From the NCBI GenBank assembly GCA_018340375.1, contig JAFFJZ010000004.1, positions 35,066,001 through 35,130,000 on the forward strand: a stretch of DNA of 64,000 bases, in the 5' to 3' direction. Positions 10,669 through 21,426 of this stretch are shown one piece after another. Source of the stretch: Gonatopus flavifemur. Lineage: Eukaryota; Arthropoda; Insecta; Hymenoptera; Dryinidae. The number at the start of each line of letters is the position of its first letter. The stretch's first letter is position 1. Position numbers and translations under genes: made by a program. The notes beneath the pieces were generated by a model that was not told where the DNA came from, ran no database searches, and worked only from the letters and a program-made list of their open reading frames with translations.

Positions 10669-11778
10669 TTAAGTGAATTCAATGTTTGTAGGGATGACTC
10701 TATCCATCGATATTACTTTCTCTTTGTTACCGATTTGTAACTTAACGTTTTTGTCATCAATGATTTCTAGAATTCTATAAGGGCCTTCATAAGGGTCACT
10801 TAATTTTCCGACTTTCAGTCCTTTACGTAAGAAAACGTATTTCCCTGCTTCTAATTGATACGGGTTGGCTTTTCTATCGTAATATTCTTTTGCACGGAAT
10901 TTTGCGATTTCTAAATTTTCTCTAGTCTCTTTTTGTAATTCATCTAATCTAACTATTAGTCGTACCAGATAATCATTGTAAGTAACTAATTGCTCAAAAT
11001 CGGGTAGTGGTTGACTTGAGGGTATTATTGCCAATTTTCCAAAAACTAATTCGTATGGGGTATAATTAGTGCCTTCATGCACACTAGTATTATAAGAAAA
11101 GATAGCCAATTCAACCCAATCATCCCATTCTGAGTCCTTATTTATGTATTGTCTGAGGTATTCTACTAAAATTATGTGCGTTCTCTCTAACGACCCATTA
11201 GTTTGTGGATGAAAAGCAGTGGTCTTTATTTGACGAATGTTTAATCTTTTTGCTAAAATTTTCATTAAGTTCGAAAGAAAGTTAGTCCCTTGATCGGTCA
11301 ATACTATTTTAGGAGCTCCATAAATGCAAACAAATCTTTTGAGAAAAACGTCAGCAATAGTTTGAGCGGTAGCATCTTTCATTACTGCAGCTATGCAATA
11401 TTTAGTGAGTAAACATTGCATAGTTAGAATGTATCTATTACCGTGTTTTTGTGTAGGGGGAAAAGGGCCTACAACATCTAATGCGATCTTTTCAAAAGCA
11501 GTGCAAGGTGTGTCCGTGATTGCCATGGGTTGTCTAATTTTCCTGCGTGTAAGTTTTTTGAGTTTACATTGAAGACATTGTTGGATGTAATTTTGTATGT
11601 CTTCTTTCATATATTCCCAGTAATAGTTTGTTCTGATTCTATTGTAAGTTTTTCCTACACCTTTATGATCTCCTATAGAAGACGCATGTGCTTCTTCCAT
11701 TATAGAATTTCTCTCTGTTATTGGTGGTTTAGTAACAATTTCCAGACAAAATGTAATTTTAACAGGAAGATTTTGCAA
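10669..11778 (-). CDS. pol: Ty3/Gypsy (Mdg1/412-like) integrase region of pol
   Basis: The frame encodes the 3' part of a Ty3/Gypsy polyprotein. The N-terminal HHCC zinc region is visible (HASSIGDHKGVGKTYNRI then CLQCK). The catalytic core has LDVVGPF (first Asp), LTDQGTNFLS (second Asp) and AFHPQTNGSLERTH (Glu), then SYNTSVHEGTNYTPYELVFG, a phrase typical of the Mdg1/412 lineage. The C-terminal domain ends with a GKYVFLRKG / EGPYRI region. Integrase joins the cDNA into host chromosomes. The core is intact, but the RT and RNase H that should precede it are missing, so the element cannot be autonomous. Confidence 0.85.
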   Translation of the reverse strand: MQNLPVKITFCLEIVTKPPITERNSIMEEAHASSIGDHKGVGKTYNRIRTNYYWEYMKEDIQNYIQQCLQCKLKKLTRRKIRQPMAITDTPCTAFEKIALDVVGPFPPTQKHGNRYILTMQCLLTKYCIAAVMKDATAQTIADVFLKRFVCIYGAPKIVLTDQGTNFLSNLMKILAKRLNIRQIKTTAFHPQTNGSLERTHIILVEYLRQYINKDSEWDDWVELAIFSYNTSVHEGTNYTPYELVFGKLAIIPSSQPLPDFEQLVTYNDYLVRLIVRLDELQKETRENLEIAKFRAKEYYDRKANPYQLEAGKYVFLRKGLKVGKLSDPYEGPYRILEIIDDKNVKLQIGNKEKVISMDRVIPTNIEFT

Positions 11779-11898
11779 GATTTGTTTAAATTGATTTGTT
11801 ATTATTCGCCACGTAATTTGAGCCAGTTCTATTCTTGAAAAACTGAAACTAGATATATGATTATCTATAATCTGTTGTCGTAATGCTTGTAATGAATT

Positions 11899-12483
11899 TT
11901 ATAAATAATTTAGAATTTCTTCAGAGTTCAAATATCTTTCAATGGATGAAACACATAACCCTATATACCATTTATTCCCTTTTATGACTGCTTTACAATT
12001 TCCTAGATTCGTGGGTCCAAAATAATCTATGCAGTGTTTTTTAGAAAAATTATACGTAATTTCATCTATCGGTTTTCCTGCTTCGTTTATAAAAAATGAG
12101 TAATTATCTTTTCTCATCCATAGTTGGTCTCTACTTGTGAAAAAACGACTTCCAGAATCGCTGTTTGGTATGATTGCATCTTCTATTAAATTTTCGTCGA
12201 TTGTTGACTTGTCTGATTCAGAACCGTCATTATCTACTATGAAATTTTCATCAATTGTTGACTCGTCTGACTCAGAACCGTCATTATCTACTGTATCAAT
12301 GTTGCCATAATTTATAGGATTGGGAAGTTGTATCTCATTTGATATTTCGGATTTGTCAGGGGGTTTTAGTTGAGGTAAGTATCCTTCGGATAAGTGAGTA
12401 TCTTTCAATCTAGCATGGATAATTTTTCGAGTTCGTGGGGCAATTTTATGAATTTGAGTTTTATTGAAAAAGGGTATCTTCAA
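11899..12483 (-). pseudogene. Post-protease segment of Mdg1-like pol with acidic repeat; RT missing
   Basis: The frame begins just after the protease frame, with IPFFNKTQ and KIAPRTRKIIHARLKD, a basic stretch that normally links protease to RT in Gypsy elements. It then carries two near-identical acidic repeats (DNDGSESDESTIDENF and DNDGSESDKSTIDENL; about 54 bp of DNA each). The C-terminal third (GNCKAVIKGNKWYIGLCV) is not RT and I do not recognise it. No YxDD motif occurs between here and the integrase, so the RT-RNase H region has been deleted or replaced. Confidence 0.45.
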
Positions 12484-12830
12484 ACTTTATTTCTAAACAA
12501 TTTATCTCCCAATTCAATTTAGCTCTGTGTTTTGCAAGGAAAGATGTTCCTATTATCCCGTCTTGTTCGATGGGGAAATCGTCTGGTACCACATGAAATT
12601 TAGTAACATTTCCTAGGAAATTTAGTAATATTTTGCCCAGGGTTGGTACAATGTCAGTAGAAATTCCTGATAGGTATAATATTTCACTAGAATCTATATG
12701 AGTTTTTTCTTGAATTATTGATTTCTTTATTAAGCATGGACCAGCACCGGAATCTAATAAGAATATAGTTGGTACAAAAAGAGTTATGCAAATGGATGGT
12801 GAATCACGTTCGAGGGTTAGTTTGACATTT
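12461..12830 (-). CDS. pro: Retroviral-type aspartic protease (Mdg1-like)
   Basis: A minus-strand frame reads NVKLTLERDSPSICIT, then FLLDSGAGPCLIKK, the D-S/T-G active site of retropepsins, followed by FHVVPDDFPIEQDGIIG and ends at a TAA at 12461. It overlaps the end of the zinc-knuckle frame and lies in the -1 frame relative to it, the usual arrangement for programmed -1 frameshifting between gag and pro. The protease would mature the polyprotein inside the particle. The length is normal for a Gypsy protease. Confidence 0.75.
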
Positions 12831-13462
12831 GTGCTCCTATCTCTGATTCGTCTTGAATCACTGTTACTTGATTGTGGCTCGAATTGCTCGCCTCCCGTGT
12901 AGGGAGGCTCCGTGAGTTTCCCGGAGTTTGTTGGTTTGAGTTTGGCCCACGCATTTGGGTTCCATTTGAGAATCTATCATTTGGATTACGATACGCGTTT
13001 TGATTTTGAAAAGCGGTTTGACGTCGTTCATTATAACTGGATTGCGTATTTTGATTCTGATATTGATATTTGCGGCAGTTATTCATGGTATGTCCGAAAT
13101 TTCTGCAATATCGGCATTGAATATTCGAGTAATTCGTATTTGGACGATAATTATTCTGATATTGATTCGAGGTTCTAAGGTTATTGAAAAATCGATCACG
13201 CAATTTACAATTCATTGCTAAATGTCCCGTGTTTCCACATTTTGGACATGGTCTATTTGCTCTACAGTCTCTCGCCTCGTGATTCAACATACCACATATT
13301 TGACAACTTTTAATTACTTGGGTAGTTTTAATAGGGGAATAGAATCTACATTCGTCGGCCATGTGCCCTATTTTCTTGCAAATTTGACATGTTTCTTTGC
13401 TACGAACGAAGGAATTTGATGGATTATTTAAATTTCTACATATTTTTGCGTAATGCCCAGTT
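12817..13462 (-). CDS. gag: Gag C-terminus (nucleocapsid) with five CCHC knuckles, truncated
   Basis: The frame carries repeated CX2CX4HX4C zinc knuckles: CQICKKIGHMADEC, CQICGMLNHEARDC, CPKCGNTGHLAMNC and CRYCRNFGHTMNNC, preceded by a partial GHYAKIC. A Gln/Asn-rich tail (NQYQNNYRPNTNY; YQYQNQNTQSSY) follows. These knuckles bind RNA for packaging. The N-terminal matrix/capsid part is missing: at about 13470 the sequence passes directly into a leader-like region with the primer site, so a large 5' piece of gag has been deleted. Confidence 0.8.
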
Positions 13463-13469
13463 CGTCACA

Positions 13470-13552
13470 GGAGCCTAGCCTCTGAATACCACTGTTAAGT
13501 GGTCTACGAGGGACAAAAAATTGACTCCTGTCACGTTCAGGAACCTCCTACG
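13470..13552 (-). promoter_or_regulatory. Leader and primer binding site of the Mdg1-like element
   Basis: On the minus strand CGTGACAGGA followed by GTCAATTTTTTGTCCCTCG lies near 13545-13505. The 412/mdg1 elements use a tRNA-Arg-type primer site that contains CGTGACAGGA, so this is a plausible, partly degenerate primer binding site. It puts the 5' LTR just to the right, from about 13553. The stretch TTTGTCCCT..GGCTAGG is similar to the minus strand of 57060-57120. Confidence 0.5.
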
Positions 13553-13858
13553 AAGATGCCTTTCTTCGAAATAGATCAGGATTGAAATTCATAGGTGAAT
13601 CTCATTACTGATCTTGATTCATAGATATTTGATGGACCGGGAAAAATGAAAAAGTGAGACAATCTGATTTAAATGAGGTGAAAAATGAGAAAAAATCAAT
13701 TTATTATAAAATAGGACTAAAAATACATTACAAATTTCCTGGGTGGTCCCCAAATAACCTCATACATATAATTGTTTCATTCTCTGCTTTCGTGCATTTA
13801 ATTTTACTTATGATTTCTAATGAAAATTTCGCATATTCAAAAACAAAATCTTTACATG

Positions 13859-14149
13859 TTAAACACTTGAAATATTCCTAATTAGTTTTAATGCACTCGG
13901 CACATCTACGTGGTAAATTGGGTTCTTTGTTTTATTATTTCCAGACTTAAAGTTAATTGTTTCCTCAGGGACTAACTTAATAGCTGCATTATCTTTATAT
14001 TTATTCGTTTCTTTAGCCATTTTATTACGCGTCCTACGCGCAGCTCTATTATCCAATCTATCTCCATGGGTATTCTTCAGTCTTCGTTCATTAATGAGGG
14101 GCTTTTTGTTTCGCGTAAATCCTTGATAATCGATTGGATGTCTCGAGTC
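13859..14149 (-). other. Exon-like open frame with splice acceptor, unrecognised
   Basis: An open minus-strand frame of about 96 codons has no start codon but follows a clear acceptor (polypyrimidine run ending TTTCCATTTCCAG at 14150). It encodes a basic, hydrophilic peptide (GDRLDNRAARRTRNKMAKE; KSGNNKTKNPIYHVDVPSA). I do not recognise it. It could be a terminal exon of an unidentified gene or a spliced frame of the retroelement. 13553-13858 holds no other gene and is probably part of an LTR. Confidence 0.3.
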
Positions 14150-14410
14150 ACTGGAAATGGAAAGAGAGAAAAAAAAACTTGAATTTCTATAAAATCAATT
14201 CCAAATTGGAAGATTCTATGAAATGGATTGATGGGGGCAAATTTATATTGTTAAAATAAAACCTATGGCATAAGTGCAAACTTTCAAATTATTCAAATTT
14301 AATATGATTTTATTCAAAATAATAGCCGCAAGTGCTATCATCAAAACGGACCACAAGTGTTCTAACTTATGACCAGAAGTGTCATTTTTCAACGGGAAAA
14401 AGGAAACATC

Positions 14411-14700
14411 TAATGTTCTGGTTCTACAAGTGACCCAAAGATAGATATTCAAAGAAGGTATCAGATATGGGATTGGAATATTTCCATTGTTCTGGTTCCA
14501 CAAGTGACCCAAAACACAGATATTAGGAGGGAATATTAGATAATGGGTTAGAATATTTCTAATGTTCTAGTTCCACAAGTGACCCAAAACATAGATATTA
14601 GAAGGAAATATGAGATATGGAATTAGAATATATCTAATGTTCTGGTTCCTCAAGTGACCCAAAACATAGATATTAGAAGGAAATATTAGTTCGTAGAGTA
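14411..14700. repeat. Tandem satellite, about 75-bp period, four copies
   Basis: Each unit carries TTCTGGTTCCACAAGTGACC followed by CAAAACATAGATATTAG and a GGAAATAT(T)AGATATGG tract. The TTCTGG/TTCTAG mark recurs at 14416, 14490, 14565 and 14640, a 74-75 bp period. A more degenerate copy may precede 14411. The array ends about 50 bp before the Tc1 element. Confidence 0.85.
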
Positions 14701-14747
14701 TCTCTATCTTGATTCCACGAGTGATTCAAAATAGCGAAGAATGTATA

Positions 14748-16353
14748 CAGTTGCATGCAAAAGTCTCCGGCCAAAGTCAGTTTCATGAATATAAAAGGTG
14801 TGAAGGGAAAGAATTTCAAAACTAATATATCATCATGGAGTACTTTTATCATACTGTCAAAATATAACACTTAGGAATTCAAAATGAACAATAACATATA
14901 TCCATAACAAAAACAAAAATTTTCGCTCTTTCAAAAGTGTCCGGCCAAAAACAAAATATTTAGAAAATTCGATGTAACTCCGGAAAAAAACTCAAAAAAT
15001 CATGATAAATGTCACATATCCATCAATACTTGGTAGCCATACCCCGTGATTGTATGACCGCAGCACATCGGTGAGGCATCGATTCAATCAGTTTGTGAAT
15101 TTTATCTTGGGTGATATTTCTCCACTCTTTTTGAATGTTCTCCCACAAAACGGCTTTGTTAGAATGATTTTCATTCCCAATCCTTAATTTGAGCTCTTGC
15201 CATAAATGCTCTATGGGGTTCAGGTCCGGAGACTGACTAGGCCATTTCAAGACTCGGATATTCTTTGATGAAAAAAATTCCTGAACTAGTTTGGATGAAT
15301 GTTTCGGATCGTTATCTTGCTGAAATATCCATCCCCGTGGTAAATTTTTTCGCGCATAAGGAAGCATTTGTTTCGATAGTATATCCCTATACATACAAGC
15401 GTTCATATTACCGTCAATCTTGAAAATTGGACCAACGCCTGACCAAGAGAAAGCACCCCAAATCATGATATTACCTCCACCGTGTTTTACTGTTGGTATT
15501 TGATATCGGGAATCATATCTTGTGCCTTGTGGTCGTCTGACATACCTTTTTCCGTCATTTCCGAACAAATTGATCTTCGTTTCATCTGAAAATAGCACTT
15601 TTTTCCAATCTTCAACTGTCCAGCTCTGATGTGTTTTCGCAAACTCTAATCTGGCCTTTTTATTTTTTTTGCTAATCAGTGGCTTTTTAACTCCAATACG
15701 TCCAAAAAGGCCTACTTCGTTGAGCCTGCGTGATATCGTACTCTGACTAACGTTAGCTAAATTTTCTTCCCGTAATTCACGCGCAATAACTGCAGCATTC
15801 TTCTTCGGGTCTGCTATAGCTTTTCTCTTGATCAGTTTATCTACACGACGAGTAGTTTTTCTAGGCCTTCCAGTACATGGTTTATCTTCCACAGAACCTG
15901 CTGTCTTCCATTTATTTATTATATCATTCACTGTTGATTTACCGACACCCAAACTACTAGCTATTTCACGTGAAACTTTACCTTCTTCGTGCAACTTGAT
16001 AATAACTTTGCGTATGCTCACAGACGTGCGACTCGGCATCTTGATTAAATGATACTAATGTCCAATTGTAAATAAAATTGAATTCTTGATAGCTACATAC
16101 CTCAGCGCTCAACAATGTAAACAAAACAGAGCTAATAATAGCACTTTGGGATTTGGCCGGACACTTTTGAAGAAGCGAAAACTTTTGTTTTTGTTATGAA
16201 TAGATCTTATTCTTTATTTCAAATTCCTAAGTTCTACATTTCGACAGTATAATAATAGTACTTCATGATAATATATTGGTTTTAAAATTCTATCCCTTCA
16301 CATCACTTATATTCATGAAACTGATTTTGGCCGGACACTTTTGCATGCAACTG
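14748..16353 (-). mobile_element. Complete Tc1-like transposon with IR/DR termini
   Basis: The outer ends read CAGTTGCATGCAAAAGT and are flanked by TA (14746-14747 and 16354-16355). The terminal inverted repeats extend about 200 bp. Each has an outer and an inner copy of CAAAAGTGTCCGGCC (outer at about 14758, inner at about 14932; mirrored at the right end), the IR/DR structure known from Sleeping Beauty and Minos-like elements. The 1,606-bp element carries one uninterrupted transposase frame and looks complete. Confidence 0.93.
15023..16039 (-). CDS. Tc1 transposase, DD34E, intact 338 aa
   Basis: The protein has two N-terminal helix-turn-helix regions (VSREIASSLGVGKSTVNDI; NVSQSTISRRLNEVG) separated by the GRPRKTTR AT-hook-like motif near residues 57-64. 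The catalytic triad is D152 (FSDETKI), D242 (FQQDNDPKHSS) and E277 (SPDLNPIEHLW), i.e. DD34E. The glycine-rich box KHGGGNIMIWG is present. Its length of 338 residues is full for Tc1 and no stop or frameshift is seen. The enzyme binds its own terminal repeats and moves the element into TA sites. Confidence 0.95.
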   Translation of the reverse strand: MPSRTSVSIRKVIIKLHEEGKVSREIASSLGVGKSTVNDIINKWKTAGSVEDKPCTGRPRKTTRRVDKLIKRKAIADPKKNAAVIARELREENLANVSQSTISRRLNEVGLFGRIGVKKPLISKKNKKARLEFAKTHQSWTVEDWKKVLFSDETKINLFGNDGKRYVRRPQGTRYDSRYQIPTVKHGGGNIMIWGAFSWSGVGPIFKIDGNMNACMYRDILSKQMLPYARKNLPRGWIFQQDNDPKHSSKLVQEFFSSKNIRVLKWPSQSPDLNPIEHLWQELKLRIGNENHSNKAVLWENIQKEWRNITQDKIHKLIESMPHRCAAVIQSRGMATKY

Positions 16354-17165
16354 TATATATATTGTGATAGTATTCTCCTATCTTCACAACTGGCGTCTTA
16401 TATTGAGCGCCACCCGAGGTACACTTCAACTGGTCCCTGCCTCGGGCCAGTAACGAACCTGAAAACCAACAACAAAGAAGACCAGAAAAGGGTCGGCCAG
16501 CTAGCCAGTGAAAGAGGGTGAAGTTCAGGGTAACTCGTAAAGGAGAAGGGCAAGTTTCGATTAACTTTAACTTCAATGTGAAAACACCAAGTAGATACAG
16601 TGGTTCAAGGGACTCACTGGGTTATTACAAAATCCAATCACATAGATTCAAAGACTATACAGAATAATCATAATATACATTCAATAGGGTTCGGGGCACA
16701 CTTTACTCGTAAACGGGTTGAAGGGAGGGAACGAAGGGCGGAATCCGTCGGAGACAGCGGCGTGGTCCACACGGCACCACCCGCACCGTTCTTTCACGTA
16801 ATATTTGATTTTAATGAATTTCGGGTGATCGCCACTCACCACTCACAGTATGAATCCACGTATTTCGCAATGTCACCACTGAAGTTTCACGTAAAGTCTC
16901 TTACGAGGTAACCAAATCGGTCCGTATTATCGGAAAGTCAGAACGACGTTCGTCCACAATGGAGTTATATCGCAGAGTGTCTCCCGGCTTCTTCTTCATC
17001 AATTTTCGTGCGTTCGGAAATGCTCTTTCTCTTGTCTTCGTAGAGGTTACTTCTTCTCATTGGTGGGTCTGAACCAGCATCGTTGTTGGCCAATAGGAGC
17101 TCGTGAATCAGGGCTGGCATGACTAGGTATTCCGTCTTGGTGAAAGGTTCACGTTGAATGGTCTC
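16354..17165. other. Gene-free stretch, possible LTR-like sequence
   Basis: No recognisable protein is encoded. The block is richer in G and C than its surroundings near 16380-16560 and 16690-16800 and carries short matches of CCGAGG/CCTCGG type. It may be a solo LTR or the end of a decayed element, but I found no partner. Confidence 0.3.
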
Positions 17166-17191
17166 CCATCTAGGGGTTTCCTAGTAACTTC

Positions 17192-18301
17192 CTAGGATCT
17201 GTGGATTTGGATTGGTTGGAGGTCCTGAAGCTCGTGTACGGCTTGGTAAACAGCGTTTCTGGCTTCGTGGTCGGTCTCCAACAAGTCGTAGTTAGTGTGA
17301 GTGGTGGTGGGGTAGGGGAAAGGAACAGGGTTGGCTGCGGGCTTGACTGGAGTGGCGGAGTAGCATAAAAAAAAATCTGGAGAAGTAAGATCTGGAGAAC
17401 GGGCAGGCCAATGAACTGGTCCACGACGTCCTATCCATCGTCCAGGATAATCTCTGTCCAATATTTCTCGAGCTGTGACTGCATAATGGGATGGACAACC
17501 ATCGTGTTGATACCACATATTCAATCGTTCCTGAATAGGTATGTCTTCAAGTAATGTTGGAAGTACTTGATCTAAGAAATGTCTGTACTTCTCTCCATTC
17601 AGCGTATTTGCAATAAAGTACGGTCCAATTACTCGAGATCGAAAAATACCACACCAAACATTCACAGCCCATTGTCTTTGATGCTCTACTTGACGTAACC
17701 ATCTTGGATTTTCTGTCGCCCAGTGATGCATATTATGTCGATTTACTTGACCATGATTGGTGAACGTCGACTCATCAGAAAATAATATGTTGATGAAGTT
17801 GTTATTGTGCATTTGCGCTAGACCCCATCGACAAAACTGTACACGATTTTCGAAATCATCACCGTGAAGGTCTTGATGCAAACAAATGTGATACGGATGG
17901 AATTTGTGACGTTTCAGTATTCGAAGAACACTTCTTCGAGAAATTCCCGAATGGGGTTCAATTTCACGAGAGCTCACGTGTGGATTATTGGCTACTGTAG
18001 CTAGTACATTAACTTCCGCATTTTCTCCGCTAACAGTTCTCATTCGATGTCGTTTTTCCCTTGTAACACTTCCCGTTTCTGAGAATAATTTTGTAATGCG
18101 TTGAAAATACCTAATGGATGGCGTTGTTCTTTCAGCAAATCGTTCTGCATACAAGTCATATGCTTGTCTGGGGTTCTTATGCACTTCACCGTAAATGTAG
18201 ATCATATCGATCTTTTCAGAAACCGTGTATCGGATATCCATGATTTTCAATTTGTCATAAACCAAGTAATAATCAAATGTAATTGACAAACTGACTTTCA
18301 A
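17192..18301 (-). pseudogene. IS630/mariner-type transposase with aberrant C-terminus
   Basis: The frame begins upstream of the likely start (MDIRYTVSEKIDMIYIYGE at residue 21) and reads through a helix-turn-helix region (HVSSREIEPHSGISRRSVLRI), then the catalytic motifs SDESTF (D176), YQHDGCPSHY (D267) and PARSPDLTSPDFFL (D304), with 36 residues between the last two. The family belongs to the IS630-Tc1-mariner superfamily and is common in insects. After PDFFL the protein continues into a proline-rich sequence (CYSATPVKPAANP) instead of the expected tryptophan-glycine helix; the change coincides with a run of nine T on the minus strand near 17366, so an indel probably moved the true C-terminus to another frame. 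I found no terminal repeats. Confidence 0.7.
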
Positions 18302-18601
18302 AATCGTGAATTTTCACTGAACCCCGTCGTTTGTTTACATCGCGTGAGCTCTGAATGGTGGTAATGTAGACGATTGAAATGTGTTGTGTATTGACAACTT
18401 TTGTACGAAACATTCTTTTGCAAGACCCTTCGTTTTCGAGTTATTCGAATGTCAGATTCAAAATGGAACAATATCGATTAGAGCGCCATTTTTGCGGATT
18501 TCAGGAAAATGATTCAGACAAAAGTTTCTTGGTTTTTGACCTAGAATCCAAATCTGCAGTAAAAAATATGAGATGCTATTTAAAAAACAAGAGTTGATCT
18601 C
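18302..18601. other. Flank between transposase and large TIR element, no gene
   Basis: This AT-rich stretch contains no recognisable gene. The plus-strand peptide starting at 18379 has no family features. Confidence 0.4.
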
Positions 18602-19700
18602 ACAAGTAACACTTCGGAAGTGTAACTCACCGATTGGGATGAAACTTTGCACATAAATAGAACTCAAGAAAATATTGAACACGTGTTTTTTCTTTTTTCC
18701 TAAATGTCCCTTCTAGGGGTGTAAACCACCCAATAAGGGGGTGAAAATCCGCAAAATCGGAGTTCTCACCATTGAGAAAACTGTATGGCAAATTGCTAGA
18801 AATTCTTTTCAGTTATATATTTTTATTGCTTCTCGACAAAGTATTGAAAGAGTTTCAACCCCCTAACAGGTGTGGAACACCCCTAAGTGAGGGGGTTGAT
18901 AGAGTAAAATCCCCAAAATAATCTATAAAATACAAAAATGCGAAACCTACAAAAATTTATTCTGCTGAATACATATATTTTGGTGCGAGAAATGATGAAA
19001 AAGATAACCAACCCCTCACAAGGCACAGAACATCCCTAAATCAGGGGTTGAAAATGTAGAAAGACGAAAAAAATTGAATAAATCGTAAACATGGAATTTC
19101 AGGAAACTTTGTCTTGCTGATCACATAGCTATCGGTGTGGCTAGTTATTGGGAAAGAAATTCGATCCCTACGAGACTTAAAACATCCCTTAATAAGGGAT
19201 TGATAGGGTAAAATGCCAAAAATAATCTATAAAACACAAAAATGCGAAACCTATGAAATTTATTTTGCTGAATACACAGATTTTGATGCGAGAAACAATG
19301 AGAAAGATAATCGACCCCTCGCAAGGCACAGGACATTCCTAAATTAGGGGTTGAAAATGTAGAAAGACGAAAAAAAATTGAATAAATCGTGAACATGCAA
19401 TTTCAGGAAACTTTGTCTTGCTGATCACATAGCTATCGGTGTGGCTAGTTATTGGGAAAGAAATTCGATCCCTACGAGACTTAAAACATCCCTTAATAAG
19501 GGATCGATAGGGTGAAATGCCAAACATAATCTTTAAAACCAAAAATGCCAAACCTATAGAATTTATTCTGCTGAATGCATAGATTTTGATGCGACAAATG
19601 ATGAAGAAGATAACCAACCCCGTTCAAGGCACAGAATCCCTAAATTAGGGGGTGAAAATGTAGGAGAACGAAAAAAATTAGATAAATCGTAAACATACAA
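18602..19700. repeat. Left terminal inverted repeat of the large element
   Basis: The arm comprises an outer unique part (18602-18895) and about three tandem units of 302-304 bp containing paired CCCCTAA / TTAGGGG blocks. The outer part matches 22930-23254 in reverse complement with few differences. Confidence 0.85.
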
Positions 19701-19764
19701 TTTACTATTCAACGTAATTATTACAATAATGTGGCGAATTTGTTTCATTTGTTCCAAAAATGCT

Positions 19765-21308
19765 TTATACAAAGATTTTGGTACACCATGCGCACTTGAC
19801 AACTCCCAACTCAACACATAGTTCACAAATCGTATCAGCCCATTGAAAGCAGTACTGTACAGGCGTTTGGCATTTTTCTGGTTTATCTACAAGGTAACCA
19901 CTTTTCCACCATGCATATTTAAACATATCCATAAATCTTGGCGACGAAAACTGATTATGTGTCAATGACTGTAACTTCAAAATATTATTTCGTAAATGCA
20001 AGTTTATGTCAAAATTGTGTAAAAGAACCATATCTGAAAAGCACTTAATAAAATTCTTCCACGGTCTGAAACCATAGACATCTAACGGCTGAATCAATCC
20101 AGTCGTTCCAGCAGGTATAGTGTTGACTTTTACAACTTTATTTCCCTTTTTTATATTTTCAAACACTTTTTCAGTCTGCCCAGACCAAGAATCCAACAGT
20201 AGTGAAGAATTGTTCGCAGCTACTGCTAAGAAGTCATTCTCATACCATTCAGCAACAATCTGAGATGTTGCTTTTCCAGATTTAGAAGCATGAACAGAAA
20301 TATTTTCTGCTCTATACATGGTCCTTTCTACGATCGGTCCAAATTTGCCGTTGGTTTCTTGTAAGATAATCAGTAAAGGAGAGTGGATTTTACCATTCGC
20401 CGAAATGATTGGTTGAATTGTGTAACTATGAGTCAGTGAATTCAAAGATTGAGCAAAACATTCCACTTTCAGAGTTCCCCTCACTGCCAATGTGCGCCCA
20501 GCGTGAGCTTCCAAATTGAACCCAGATTGATCGGAGTTATAAACGTTTGCTGTTCCTTTCGCTTCTATTTCTTTGCGCACCTTTTCCACGAATTTAGAAG
20601 CTGTCTGATTTAATTCAGCTGCATTTGACAACTGTGAAGTAGTGATGAATTTGTTAATTTTTCTGGAAACTATTCCATGCTTCACTTTAAAATTATGCAC
20701 CCACGTTGACGAAGCCTTAAATAATTGAGAAGATAACTGCACTTCTTCCCTGGCTTTTAATGCCCACCTTTTTATATCTACGTCGTGAATTGGTAAACTC
20801 TTATCAGTAGCACTATTAAACTGATTCAAAACGAATTCTGAAATTTCACGCAATTTTTCTAATCTCGTTCCTCCTTGTTCAATTTGTTGTTCCCCTCTAT
20901 ACAGCATGCTTTGATGTTTTACTTTTGGAAACCGATTTTGAACGGACCTAAGACTTCTTCTTTTCAACTTTCCTGAACGCCAATAATCAACTGTCTTTTG
21001 TTTGTAATCAAAATGTACAGTATCTCCTGATAACAAATACCTATCTCCATCACCTTCAATGGAATCATCAAAGTCTTCTTCTATTTCATCAACTACTACT
21101 GTGCTTTAGGAATCACGCTTTCTTCATTGTAACATAGAGTATCATGGCTTTCAATTGATAGTTGGCAATCGGAAGAAGTCTTTATTAAATCTGCCAGATC
21201 AGAAGCAAAGCATCGTTCTTCATTGGTTATTTTAGATTCAATATCGTATTCAGGATCTTTGAAAGCGTAATGCAGTAAATTCAAAATATTTTTAGGATTC
21301 ATCGGCAT
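19765..21308 (-). pseudogene. Pogo/Tigger-like transposase, one frameshift
   Basis: Two frames join into a Tigger-type transposase. The first, starting MPMNPKNILNLLHYAF at 21308, runs to a stop at 21096; the second opens at about 21107 in another frame (VVVDEIEEDFDDS) and continues to 19765, so one small indel separates them. A CENP-B-type DNA-binding region is visible (LPIHDVDIKRWALKAREE; WVHNFKVKHGIVSRKI). The DDE core shows NSDQSGF (first Asp), LLLDSWSG (second Asp) and GLIQPLDVYGFRPWKNF (third Asp). The C-terminus carries a few cysteines but no PHD finger. With one frameshift the copy is probably inactive. Confidence 0.75.
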
Positions 21309-21426
21309 AATGAATTTGTGAAATTGTAGTTGAATCAAAAACCGATTATAAATGTACCATCCAATGATTATTTGCTCAAAATCAAAATAACAAAGAAAAA
21401 CACACTGGAAACACAATTACTCACTA

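Noticed and set aside
10669..11778. BEL/Pao assignment of the integrase
   Set aside because: NTSVHEGTNYTPYELVFG and the FHPQTNGSLERTH core are typical of Mdg1/412 Ty3/Gypsy elements, not of BEL/Pao.
13440..13475. Apparent match to the TGTGACGAACT start proposed for an LTR at 3353
   Set aside because: At 13462-13472 the same letters form part of a CCHC knuckle codon series (CDELGHYAKIC with one base missing), so the match is probably chance and cannot be used as the paired LTR.
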